Shown here piece by piece: positions 37,636-47,393 of a DNA stretch of 64,000 nucleotides (position 1 is the first letter of the stretch; each line of letters opens with the position of its first letter). The notes beneath the pieces are model-generated. The model was not told the origin of the DNA. It saw nothing but the letters and a program-made list of their open reading frames with translations, and made no database searches. Location of the stretch: positions 2,480,001 through 2,544,000 of the forward strand of contig CM073199.1 in assembly GCA_037042915.1 (NCBI GenBank), in the 5' to 3' direction. The position numbers and the translations under genes are program-made. Source of the DNA: Auricularia sp. M13. Lineage: Eukaryota; Basidiomycota; Agaricomycetes; Auriculariales; Auriculariaceae.

Positions 37636-39672
37636 ATGTACGCTCAAAACGGCGCCTTCGCCGGCTCCAGGCAGCAATCTGACGTGTCAATCAACACGCC
37701 GCAGAGTTACGCGCCTACTGACGCACCTGCCACATCCTTCTTGGACAACAGCAGCCACAGTGTTTCCGTGCACAGTGACGTGGGTCTTTAGGGCCAGTTC
37801 CCGAGCCCCTCTTTCCAAATGCCCGCACCGCCCCAGACTCGTCCGTCGACTGCTGTGCCTATGCCACACTTGTCCCATGCGACCTTTTTGTGTCCTCCAA
37901 ATGGGCAAGGGCCTTCGCTGCCCGCCAAGCGACTCCTGTGCCCGCGTTCCTGACGATGGGTGACTCTGCATCGTGCCAGTCTTATTGGGTCGCCCGACTC
38001 ACTCTCACTGGCTTAACCGCGTTCCCGGCCGACGTGCGCAACAAGGTGCTGGACTTGGCGGGCGCCATCAGGCCACTCATGTCCATGACGGAGCTCAACC
38101 TGGTCGAGGCTGCCTTGCAGCAAATTTTTGAGGAGTACGAGCCGCAGCACGACCAGCAGCAGCAGCAGCAGGCTGCGCATCACCCTCCGGCGCTCCAGGT
38201 GCGCGCGCCCGCAAGCACACATTGCGACGTGCCGCCAGGCAACAACGGTTCGTACCTGCACCGCGTCTATCAGCCCGTCCCAATGCAGCTCGGACCAGGT
38301 CTCGACACGGCATGGCTGCAGGACCCCCAGGCGCACATCCAGCAACATTTCCCGTTCGCGCAGGACGATTTCACATTCAACATGTCTCTTGGCGGCGGGT
38401 TGAACTTCGGTGACGGCCTCCAGTTCAATGAAAGCTATGGCATCCAGACCCGCAGCCCACGCAGTCCATGCCGCCGCTGCAGCAGCCCGCGCCGCCCATT
38501 CAGGCCCTACAGCAGCCCCTGCAGCCTATGCCGCCGCTGCAGGTGCAGCCGCCTGTCGACAGCCGTCTGACGCTGTCGGACCTCGCAGACGCTGCCCGCG
38601 AAATCACCGCAGCGCAGCCCAAGGCACCCCCGCGCAGTATAGGCAGCCTGCCGACCCAGAGGAGGATGGCGAGCTGCCATGGCAGCATCTCGGCATCCCC
38701 ACCAACCCGCGCACCAAGTTCCTGACGCACCGCAAGTGCGACAAAGCGACCGCCAACCGTGTCTTCGACTTCTTCGACAAGTTCCGCACCGAGGCCTTCA
38801 CGCTGGCCGATGAGCTCAATGAGAACCGCAACGTGTTTTTGCACGAGGCGATTTTGTGCACAGGCAACGGGCCCAAGAGCACGTGGAACATATTTCAGCA
38901 GTTCCTACGGATGCCAAAACACGGTGAGCATATTTCATTTTGTCTTTTGTGTTCTTCCATGCTCATTGCACACAGAATGGTCGGTGCGCGACAAGTACGA
39001 CCTTGACAACAAGACGCCGGGTGACGCGTGGCACGAATTCCGCAAGAACCTCGACTGGAAGCGCATCCTTCTGCGCTTTGGCCACGCGTTTCCAGACGGC
39101 AAGGCCATCAAGACCGTCGGCGGCATGGAGAAGTACTTTTGCGCCATCCACGAGCACTTCCTGGAGACGGTGAGTCGTTTTCGTGCAATTTGGGTGTCTT
39201 TCTAATGCGGTTCGGCAGCAAATGAGCCTGAAGATGTGTCACGACATTGAGCTGTCGTTTCAGATGGCAGGCGCACAGGCAGGGACAGACGCCACGCTCA
39301 TCTGCACCAAGTGGTCACCCGGCGCACGCGGCTTCCTCAACATGCTGCGCATCCCCGATGATCTCTTCGCGCGCGGCTACCAGAGTTATTGCCAGTGAGT
39401 GAATCACGTTTGTAGTTACTCACTGGTGCTAATGCGACTCAACTCAGACACACGCGTGACATGCAGGCAATCGCAGACGCCATCGGCAACCTGCTCGATA
39501 AGGGCATGCTGGACCTCAAGCGCGAGCCCAAGCTCACTGACCCCGCCAAATACAAGGGCATGGGGCTGGCACAAGTCTGGGACGATGTCATAGAGTGCCT
39601 GCTTGACGGTACGTGGCATGACTCGCGGCTGCCGCGAGACGTTCTTAAAGCGTGCCCCCAGGCTGGAGTGCT
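37636..39672 (+). pseudogene. Decayed multi-exon gene of unknown function, cut by hAT insertion
   Basis: From ATG at 37,636 the translation starts MYAQNGAFAG and continues as low-complexity Ser/Pro/Gln-rich sequence, then a folded-looking part (YWVARLTLTGLTAFPADVRN), a poly-Gln run near 38,154-38,172, a Pro/Gln-rich linker and a conserved-looking C-terminal half. Four introns are clear: 38,924-38,975, 39,170-39,218, 39,395-39,447 and 39,609-39,661. The exons between them read without stops (WSVRDKYDLDNKTPGDAWHE, KMCHDIELSFQMAGAQAG, LTDPAKYKGMGLAQVWDDVI). The first exon is broken: an in-frame stop near 37,790 and frame changes near 37,930, 38,460 and 38,640 are needed to follow the protein. 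The last exon runs only about 10 nt before hAT sequence begins. I do not recognise the family. It looks like an agaric-specific gene, possibly itself carried by a transposon. Confidence 0.6.
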
Positions 39673-39699
39673 GTTAAAAAGTCGGCGGGACTTTTTAAC
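39673..39699. repeat. Perfect 11-bp inverted repeat at presumed left end of hAT element
   Basis: GTTAAAAAGTC (39,673-39,683) and GACTTTTTAAC (39,689-39,699) surround a 5-nt loop. Several GTTTAAAAC or GTTAAAAAC motifs follow within 70 bp. Subterminal repeats of this kind are usual at hAT termini. No matching right end was found. Confidence 0.6.
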
Positions 39700-40034
39700 G
39701 AGTTTAAAACGCAATGTGTTTAAAACAGGCTGTTAAAAACAGTGTTAAAAACATATGTGCTATATGTAGACTATATGAGCAGCAGCTGGAAGCTGAGACT
39801 GACTATATGTCACTTAACTGATGTATTGCGAGTGTGCAGAGCGCGGAGAGTGCTGATTAATGGCTTGAAATGCCTGTCTCAGCCCACGTAGCTGAACCTC
39901 ACTTACCTCTCAGTGTCTGAGGTGTATCCCAGCTGCTGAGTAATCATGGAGGGCATTGGAAGACTGAATGAAGTCAAACCATGTGGGAAAACACGTATAG
40001 ACCTCCCATTGAGTGTTCTCATGCAGAATCTCAG

Positions 40035-42827
40035 CTGAAGAATAAAGATCGCGGCTTCCTCCGCATTGTCAAGGCGGGTCGCCCTACGCTCTGGATCCCG
40101 TCACCGACTACGATTATCCGTGATCTGAGCAAGATTTATCACCAGGCATCGGCTCACATCTGTAAAACGCTTGAGTAGTGTAGCCGGAGTCCGGTTCGCG
40201 AACCTTCCGAACCCCGAACCGAACCCGAACTGAACCAAGGTTCGGGGTGGTTCAGGTTCAGGTTCAGCAACTGGCTGAACCTCGTCTGAACCCTGTTCGA
40301 ACTGAACCGAACCTCCGAACCTGATCACATCTGAGTATGGCTTTGTGTGTTGATCTTGTGCATCTGGGATGTGAGATGACCTGGGACAGTTTATGTAATG
40401 CATGTTGTCCCTAACTCAGGGTCCTCAGCCGATCTCAAGAGCCACTTGGGAGGTGCTGGTAGCAATCATGATGATGTAATCCATTTTCACAAACTGATAT
40501 GCTAGACTCCAGACTTGAGATTAGCATTTCAGGGGCTCAATAACAGTGATGTTGATCAATATAACATTATAGAAGCTGAGTACTACATCTATGTACACTG
40601 AGGGGTGTTCACAATATCATTATCTATATATACACAGTGTTCAAGGTTCGAACCCCAAACCGAACCCGAACCGAACCTCGGGTTCGGGTTTGATGGTTCG
40701 GGAGGAGGTTCGGTTCGAGGTTCGGAAAAAAGGCTCCCGAACCGAACCAAACCGAACATCGGCTACACTACGCTTGAGGTGAGCTGTATGTGACCCATGC
40801 GCAGCCCATGACTGAGCTTGCTCCAGGCTGTTGAGCAGTGCATCCACATAACGTCTGATGCTTGGACCTCGCCTAATCAACTCTCTTTTGTGGCCTTTTT
40901 CGTTCATTATTGTTTTGAGGGACGCATGCGCCACTTTCTGCTGGATATTATCGACCTTGCTCAGGTACGCCTCTCTGGATACTGGTATATCTAGCTTGTA
41001 CTCAAAATATATAGTCGCACACGGGCTCGCGCCTTGCAACGGTGCTGCTTGCCCTTCTTGATCGCTATGGTCTCACCGATAAGGTGTGTTCTTTGTCTCA
41101 GGATGTGAGATGTCTGATAATTGCGCAACAGTTCATGGCCACAACGCTTGACAATGCAAGCAACAACCGGACCATGGTTGCTTCCTTGGAGCGGCACATT
41201 GGTGCGACCTTCAAGGGCAAGCAAGCTCATGGTAATTGCTTTGCGCACATCTTGAATCTCATCGCCAAAGCCATTACTGCCTCATTTGAGCGCAAAGCTG
41301 CGGCTGATGCAGAGGACGATGAGTTTGAGCTTCCAGACTACGGGCTTCATGATGCTGAGGCTCCCGCCGAAGCTGATGAGGCTGATATGGAGGCTGACAT
41401 GGCGCAGTTGCTTTTCCCCATTGACGAAGAGAGTGAGGAGGACAGTGATGAAGGCGACGGAGCTCGACGTGCTCAGCTCGAAGCCGACGCTGCTGGCATT
41501 GCTGCGAGTCTTTCCAAGGTACGCTGCTGTGTGCACATCATCACTGCTGACTGGATTGGAGTAGATTAGAAAGCTCGCCGTTGCTGTTCTACGCTCTCCA
41601 ACTTCGCTGCGCCCTGCTTGGTTTGCTGTGCTCACTCAACTTCAACTTCCGTTGCGGAGAATCCCTCGTGATCTTCCAACACGCTGGAACTCGACCTACA
41701 TGCTGCTTAAGTGAGTCAACTTCGTCTATCTCACTACCCTGGTGCTGTCTAATTATTTGAAGCTTTGCACTGCAGTACCGGCATGCGATTAGCAACTTTT
41801 GCTACCAGCAAGGTCTCCGACAGTACGAGCTGTCTGATGCGCAATGGGAGACTTTGTCAAAGATGAAAGACGTTTTGCAGGTACGCACCTCACTCTCTAC
41901 CGCAGCTATCCATTACTCAAGCTTGTGCAGATATTCTGGGAGGCAACGAAGTTTTTCTCGCAGACCGACTTTCTGGGGATCTGCTATGTCTTGCGGTCCC
42001 TTTACAGCATCGACAGTGCACTGGCAAAGGTACTTGAAACTGAGACGGATCTTCCGCTCTGTGCTGCGGTGCGCCTTGGGCGCTTGAAGCTGAACAAGTA
42101 CAAGCAGCTTCTTGCGAGCAAGGAGATTTACCAATTTGCCACTGGTGCGTTGGCTTCGCGTTCATGCTCGTGCCTAACCAAAATCTCAGTATTCAACCCA
42201 ATGGCTAAGCTGCAGTGGTTTCAAGGTCGTGCTGGGTTTGGTCGCCTTCAGCGTGACCAGCTTGCACAGCGCATGGCTGAAGTATTCAATGATCACTACA
42301 TGCGCAACGCTCCAGCGCCGGCTGCTGCCCCAGATGAGCATCATCAGGTGTGCAGCTCAGCACACTCAGCGTTTTCAGCTCATTTCCATCTTAGTCCCAG
42401 TCATTTGCGGAGCAGATGTTCAATGCCTCTCCTGCGAAGCCTGCAGCGCCCCGCCGCGGAGCTGCTGCCGCTCCTGCTGCTGCTGCTGCTGCTGTGGTCT
42501 CTGAACTTGACCACTACCTCGCTGCACCCCCTGAGAAGACCCAGGACGTTCTTATGTGGTGGTTTACGCATCGGGATCAGTATCCCAATCTGTACAAGAT
42601 GGCAACGGACTACTGCTCAATTCCTGGTGCGTTCAGATGCCGCGCTAGCTTGCCAATACTGATTGCTGCTAGCCACCACTGTTGATGTTGAGCGTCTGTT
42701 TAGCAGTGGCCGTATGCTCCTCTGCTACCTTCGAAACCGCCTTTCAGCCAATTCTGTGCACTCCATTTTGTGCTTGAAGTCGTGGTGGGACGGAGAGGTC
42801 ATTACTGATGATTTGTTCGACTTGTAA
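40035..42827 (+). CDS. hAT transposase (multi-exon, interrupted by a MITE)
   Basis: The transposase excises and reinserts the element. Exons by eye: 40,035-40,175 (LRIVKAGRPTLWIPSPTTII); 40,827-40,964 (ITSDAWTSPNQLSFVAFFVH, the catalytic-Asp region typical of fungal hATs); 41,015-41,083; 41,132-41,518 (ATTLDNASNN, GNCFAHILNLI, then an acidic insert); 41,574-41,710 (LPTRWNSTYMLL); 41,763-41,880; 41,931-42,144; 42,190-42,347; 42,401-42,626; 42,673-42,827. Introns are 45-55 nt, GT-AG. The C-terminus has the hAT dimerisation motif (LDHYLAAPP, then WWFTHRDQYPNLYKMATDYC, VDVERLFSSGR, SWWDGEV). Frames join without stops except where the 595-bp MITE enters right after codon KTLE, its first bases giving a stop. 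The N-terminal exon with a BED finger was not found, so the start is uncertain. Confidence 0.85.
40176..40770. mobile_element. 595-bp non-autonomous hAT MITE with 8-bp TSD
   Basis: Terminal inverted repeats TAGTGTAGCCG (40,176-40,186) and CGGCTACACTA (40,760-40,770) are flanked by identical 8-bp repeats CGCTTGAG (40,168-40,175 and 40,771-40,778). An 8-bp target duplication with a TAG... terminus is diagnostic of hAT elements. Both subterminal zones (about 40,188-40,325 and 40,640-40,760) are packed with GGTTCGG/CCGAACC motifs, likely transposase-binding sites. There is no coding capacity. The perfect TSD and TIRs suggest a fairly recent insertion. Confidence 0.93.
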
Positions 42828-42929
42828 TGCACGGTTTGTCTTCAAAATTACTCAAACATGTTGTACATCCTCTATATACCTTCAAAAAAAAATTGCGCCA
42901 GGCAGTGGTATTTCTACAACGGCCTCGAC

Positions 42930-43118
42930 GGCGGTTTCAACCCGCGGGTTTACGGGTCCGGGTTGGAGCCGAACCTGGCCCGTGCCGAACGGGTCTAACC
43001 CGTACCCGCGCACATCGGGTCAGGATTTGCGCGACCCGTACCCGTGTCCACGGGTTTCGGGTGTCACCCGCCGCATTCGGGTCTGTTCGGGTGATGGGTA
43101 GACCTGTGCCGAACACTA
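42930..43118. repeat. ACGGGT-rich hAT-like terminal block
   Basis: About 190 bp dense in short CGGGT/ACCCG motifs in both orientations, ending in GTGCCGAACACTA. The outer bases resemble the TIR of the MITE at 40,176 (both TAGTGT...). It may be the right end of the hAT element or a fragment of another copy. Confidence 0.55.
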
Positions 43119-43315
43119 GGTTGCACGCACCACGTGACCTGCATTCCCGATATGGCAACGATTCCGTGCCTGCACCGGTCCGCAAAACACGTGCCGCACA
43201 TGATGTGCTGGCGTTGCTCTTATCGATCCTCGATCTCTCCCTAATAACCCACGTCGCAGCGAGCACATAAGCCGTGCTTTTTCCGCAGCCGATCTCGCGC
43301 ACATCCGTCCTGCCC

Positions 43316-44893
43316 ATGGCCGACACTCCAGGTGCGCAACTCATTGTTCTGGCCGTTGCGACTCATCAACTCGTCAGTAGGACCATATTCCGAGAATGAG
43401 AGTATCCCGGTGGACTTCGCTGAGTTATTCCAGAGAATTGTGCAGCAGGCACAGCTCAGCGGTGGGGAAAAACTGCGAGATCTCTGTGGCATTCAACGCG
43501 ACGGTACGGAGGAAGCTCTATCGGACGACAATGCTGGACAGGTCACTGAGCAACCTGTAACTCCGGTACAAGCTGCTGGGACTCTCGCGGCTGGCAAATC
43601 AGCTGCTGAGCCGCTTGTGGAAACTGGGACAAAAGCTCAAGGCCGCAAGCATAAGTCAGCATCGCCTGAACACTCACGCACTCGCTCTGACTTGCCACGA
43701 AGGAAATCCAGAGCACTGAATCCCGAGAAACTCGAGGCGAAGATGCTTACAAGCTGGCATCGTCTCAATAAGAAAATGCTAGAGACTGCGCTGAAGCCCA
43801 GGAATATACGTACGTACTGTTGAGAATACATGCCCTCACCAACTCCTCCGTACAGACCGCGTTCCTGAGCTCGACCTCGCTGCGCTCGTCGACAGGAATC
43901 AAGAGCGCAACAGCAAGCCTTACCCCGCCTTCGAATCTGTGACGGCCAGGGTCAGCGATGAGCCTTTTGTCCTTGTGGACAAGAAAGATGTACCTGCTGT
44001 CATCGTTTTCCCGAACTGGTTATCCAAAGCTAGTCATGTGCGTCCGCGCTGCTGCGGAAACTCCTACTCACATGCGGAATAAACTCAGGACATCCTATTC
44101 AAGAGTGTCATGGACTTCGGGCGCAGTGTCGGTGTGAAAATTCGCGCTGGTGCAGATCAGAATGCGAGAGACGCGGAAGAATGCTATACTCGGCAGGAGC
44201 ATCAAGACGAACTGCACGGTGTATTCCAGTTGGTATCCATCTGGAGGGCCCTTGGTCGATTGGTGAGCTCAGATGATCAGCCTAGAGTGTGTGTGCTCAC
44301 CGGGTGAAGGCAAACAATGGCCCTGCGGGTCCCGCTCGTGATCTCTTCAAGAAAACAGACAACCTCAACGCGGGGCTCGCGTTGATTTGAGAGCTGCGGC
44401 TCGTGACCATGCGACTCATGGACATGTTTCAGCTCATCGACCCAAGCAGTACAACCTCTTCAACGATGCCTCGGAGAAGTTGAAGGCCATGTACCCCGCA
44501 TATGCCGCGCTGGCCGCTGCCGACCCCTCCTTCCTCCACGGGAGAAGTCTCATCTACAATCAAGAGACCGGCGAACACACTGACCGCCGCGATATGAAGC
44601 TCGCATGGACGCCGATTCTCACAGTGGGTAAATACCGCGAAGGCACGCTTCGTGTCGCGGGTTCGGACATTAACTATCTCCCCGGAACACTTGCGTTCAT
44701 TAGAGGGGGCATCTTGAAGCACTCTGTTCAATTCGCAGGCGGTCAGCGCATCGCGATTGCACACTTCATGCACAAGAATGTCCTTGCAGAGGTCGGTGCA
44801 ACGAAGGTCAAGCTTTTCACATACAAAGAAATGGCGGGCTATAAGCCGCCTTTCGACGAAGGCAACGGTGACTGCGATGAACCGATGAATTAG
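43316..44893 (+). CDS. TET/JBP-like 2-oxoglutarate Fe(II) dioxygenase
   Basis: Enzymes of this family oxidise 5-methylcytosine (TET) or thymine (JBP) in DNA, and they are expanded in basidiomycetes. Proposed exons: 43,316-43,331, 43,378-43,809, 43,856-44,037, 44,089-44,262, 44,310-44,893, with introns of 46-51 nt. The N-terminal half is polar and basic (KHKSASPEHSRTRSDLPRRK). The catalytic core is in the last exon: HxD in GEHTDRRD (44,576-44,584), a beta-barrel stretch (LTVGKYREGTLRVAGSD, YLPGTLAFIRGGIL), the distal His in LKHSVQ (44,720), and the co-substrate Arg in GGQRIAIAHF (44,747). One frame change is needed near 44,365, between the ANNGPAGPARDLF part and the VDLRAAARDH part; this could be a real lesion, a sequencing error or a splice choice I misread. 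Family call by motif; another 2OG dioxygenase remains possible. Confidence 0.62.
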
Positions 44894-44916
44894 TTTCTGA
44901 AGAGCGAATCTATTCA

Positions 44917-45703
44917 GAGTCCGTCCGGCCGAAAGTTACAACTTTCACTTTCGACTTTCGGCCAGATCCGACTGTCGGGCTGGAAGCGGCGGAGGTGCGC
45001 GCCCTCGTCACCGCTCAGTCGTGGCCGCCATTTCTCAACAACATGAGCACAGATTTGCTTCATATTCTGTATAGGATATAATTATGCGTTTATAAACATT
45101 TTTACCTCGAAAAATACGACTTGAATAGGTTCAGTTTGGTGCCAAACTACCCCTTCTAGAGCCAGGAGCTCTTACACAAATTCAACGACTCCTGGGATGT
45201 TATCCAAGCAGTTTATGCGTCACCTTTGATGAGCTATGTCACACCAGACCGTCAGAGAGCTCAAGTTTGGCATTACTATGAGGGGGGAGCATGCCCGTGC
45301 ACGGTGCAGTGAAGACCAACTCTTGCCTGCAGCTTCATTCTGTTTCTGGGGCATGCACAGCGTCTCTCATGGCAAAAGCCTTTGATACCGCGAGCTTAGA
45401 GGGCCATATCCTGCACATTGGGCGAAGACAAGCCGGCGGAGGGCTGAGAGAGCGACCAAGTGTACAATGCGCGTCCCTGTGTCCGACTATGTAGTTTTCT
45501 TTCCATATTTCGCGCTTAAAGTCAAATTTATACTAATTCAACCTCAAACATACATTGACAGGATAAGGGAGAGGTTTGTCGTTGAGAAATGGCGGCCACG
45601 ACTGAGCCGCGACGAGGGCACGCACCTCCGCCGCTTCCGGCCCGACAGTCGGATCTGGCGGAAAGTCGAAAGTGAAAGTCGTAACTTTCGGCCAGACGGA
45701 CTC
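44917..45703. mobile_element. 0.79-kb element with about 123-bp terminal inverted repeats
   Basis: The left arm begins GAGTCCGTCCGGCCGAAAG at 44,917 and the right arm ends with its near-exact reverse complement at 45,703. The arms match with few differences for about 123 bp (to about 45,040 and from about 45,580). The flanks carry TCA on both sides (44,914-44,916 and 45,704-45,706), a possible 3-bp target duplication. The interior is AT-rich with no recognisable protein. A non-autonomous DNA transposon or foldback element is the best reading; the superfamily is unclear. It starts 24 bp after the stop codon of the TET/JBP-like gene. Confidence 0.88.
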
Positions 45704-45852
45704 TCAACTCACCCTGGCAAGCATATATGCACTCATATCTCACCTTACCAATTTTCGGGCACTCATTCATCATGAACAAATGAAAGCATTAAGATTGGCG
45801 GTTAAGAGGGTCAAGGACAGGCTCATCAAGATTACAAAGTGATTAAAATAAA

Positions 45853-46025
45853 CTAAGGGAAGGGTATTCGAGCCGAACGAGACTTCTTCATCACCAGCTG
45901 GAGTTCCTGCTGCTCATCGACCTCGCCCTGCATGTCTCTCTTGCGCTTGTCCCTGCTCGACGGTGCCGCGAGCGCCTGCCTGGCACTGGCGACGTCGTGG
46001 CTCTTCGACGTGCCGGGAACGGGCA
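45853..46025 (-). CDS. Last exon of a small unrecognised minus-strand gene
   Basis: The frame reads PVPGTSKSHDVASARQAL, then a basic stretch (SSRDKRKRDM), DEQQELQLVMKKSRSARIP and a stop. A clean 3' splice site precedes it: branch point CTAAC (46,041-46,045 on +) and acceptor CCCCAG. The likely previous exon is at 47,249-47,393; splicing the two makes a Val codon in phase. Basic clusters suggest a nuclear protein. Family not recognised. Confidence 0.4.
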
Positions 46026-46050
46026 CTGGGGTGCGAACGGGTTAGGTTTG

Positions 46051-47218
46051 TGTTAGAATGTTTGTCTCCGGCCCCGGGTACATGTGATTATGGACCCGGA
46101 GCACGGCTACTGGTATCGGCTGGTCCCGCTTCTTTTCCTCATCCGTTTGTCTATGTCGTAGCCGCCGTATAGACAACCGGACTCTTGTGCTTTCTGCTTC
46201 CCACGTATCAGCCGCCGTCGCAGACCAACTGCCTGCCGCTTCGGGAGCTTACTGCTGACACAAACGGATCGCCGTCGGTCACGGCTCAACAAAACCCGAC
46301 GTTGCAACGGTGCTAGCGCTGGTCAGGGGATCCGCCGCCGTCTGCTTCGTGTTGCTGTGGATTGTGCACTGGTCAGGGGATCTGCTGCCACAGGACAGTA
46401 CTGCCCTGGTCGGAGGATCGGCTGCTGTCAAACCGACTTGTCCCTGGTCAGTGGATCGGACATCGGCTCTCTGTTTTCGTCGCTGGTCAGTGGATCCGAC
46501 GCTCGCATTCTGTTACTACACCCACCCTACATTCCCTCCGAGGATGCTCCTGAGCGCGAGCGCGACGAGGCCAGAGCAATGGCTTCGCACTTTTCCCGTC
46601 GAGGTGGTGCGCCCTCTTCTTCTGGTCGTCGCCGCCCTGCCACTCGCCCATCGTCCTCTTCTGCTCGTGGACAGAAGGAGACCGAGTGTTTCCGCTGCGG
46701 CAAGTCTGGGCATGTTGCTGCGGACTGTCGGCTCATCCTCGAGGGCGACTACTACGACGACGACGACCCCACGCCTGGAAAGGCTGGATTTGCGCTCACG
46801 TTCGGTAGCGAGGACGACCTTACGATCGAGGAGGTCCATGCGAGCGAGACACACGCATACTAGGTGTGCCATGGACGCTCCTGGGGGAGCTGAATACCCG
46901 TTTCTCTTATCTATGTTCTTGCTACTCATTCCCTCCTCTCGTTTCCTGTCCTCGCCACCTGTCTCGACCTCTCCACTCATTCGTACCCGTGCTCGGCTCC
47001 TGGGGGAGTGTTAGAATGTTTGTCTCCGGCCCCGGGTACATGTGATTATGGACCCGGAGCACGGCTGCTGGTATCGGCTGGTCCCGCTTCTTTTCCTCAT
47101 CCGTTTGTCTACGTCGTAGCCGCCGTATAGACAACCGGACTCTTGTGCTTTCTGCTTCCCGCGTATCAGCCGCCGTCGCAGACCAACTGCCTGCCGCTTC
47201 GGGAGCTTACTGCTGACA
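46051..47218 (+). mobile_element. Compact LTR retrotransposon (TRIM-like, probably Copia-related fossil)
   Basis: Two 210-bp direct repeats (46,051-46,260 and 47,009-47,218) start TGTTAGAATG and end CTGACA, the TG...CA form of LTRs, and are flanked by the 5-bp duplication GTTTG (46,046-46,050 and 47,219-47,223). The LTRs are about 98.5% identical, so the insertion is fairly young. The 748-bp interior carries only a short gag-like piece with a CCHC knuckle (CFRCGKSGHVAADC) and an acidic tail; there is no protease, integrase or reverse transcriptase. A purine-rich tract (CTGGGGGAG) precedes the right LTR. It is non-autonomous and depends on a relative's enzymes. Confidence 0.93.
46318..46500 (+). 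repeat. Five CTGGTCAG(G/T)GGATC motifs inside the LTR element
   Basis: Related copies start near 46,319, 46,370, 46,405, 46,444 and 46,481 (the third reads CTGGTCGGAGGATC), 35-51 bp apart, just downstream of the left LTR. Confidence 0.7.
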
Positions 47219-47248
47219 GTTTGGGGCAGCCATTGTGGCTGGCCCAAC

Positions 47249-47393
47249 CAGCCATTGGCCGCTGCATGATTGCCGTCCCGCTGGCGGCGCCACCGCGGAG
47301 GCCAGCGTTGGCGAGGGGAGTGGCAGCGGTGGCAGCAGCAGCGGCGGCAGCGGTGCTTTGCGGCACGGTGGCGGGGGCGACGGCTTTCGATTT
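47249..47393 (-). CDS. Upstream exon of the small minus-strand gene (Ala-rich)
   Basis: The frame reads KSKAVAPATVPQSTAAAA, an Ala/Thr stretch, then AGLRGGAASGTAIMQRPMA. The exon would run from an acceptor AAAGCAG to the donor G|GTTGGG. Without the LTR element the intron between this exon and 45,853-46,025 is exactly 50 nt, the usual size here, and the phase matches. The donor is weak and no homologue is recognised, so the model is tentative. Further upstream exons are not clear. Confidence 0.3.

Larger units (their letters stand above)
39668..43118 (+). mobile_element. hAT-superfamily DNA transposon (ends uncertain)
   Basis: The region holds a spliced hAT transposase (about 40,035-42,827) between two candidate termini. 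On the left, sequence changes at about 39,668-39,673 from the exon of the preceding gene to an AT-rich stretch with GTTTAAAAC repeats. On the right, a block dense in ACGGGT/ACCCGT motifs (about 42,930-43,100) ends in GTGCCGAACACTA at 43,118, which read inward is TAGTGTTCGGCAC, a hAT-like TIR. The two ends do not match each other, so the right block may be a separate terminal fragment and the element may be composite. Confidence 0.6.

Noticed and set aside
38410-38580. Ala-rich frame beside the unknown gene
   Set aside because: The Pro/Gln-rich frame of the same stretch fits the protein better; the Ala run is a GC-rich shadow.
40188-40760. Telomeric repeat
   Set aside because: The GGTTCGG motifs are in both orientations and confined to a bounded element with TIRs and TSDs.
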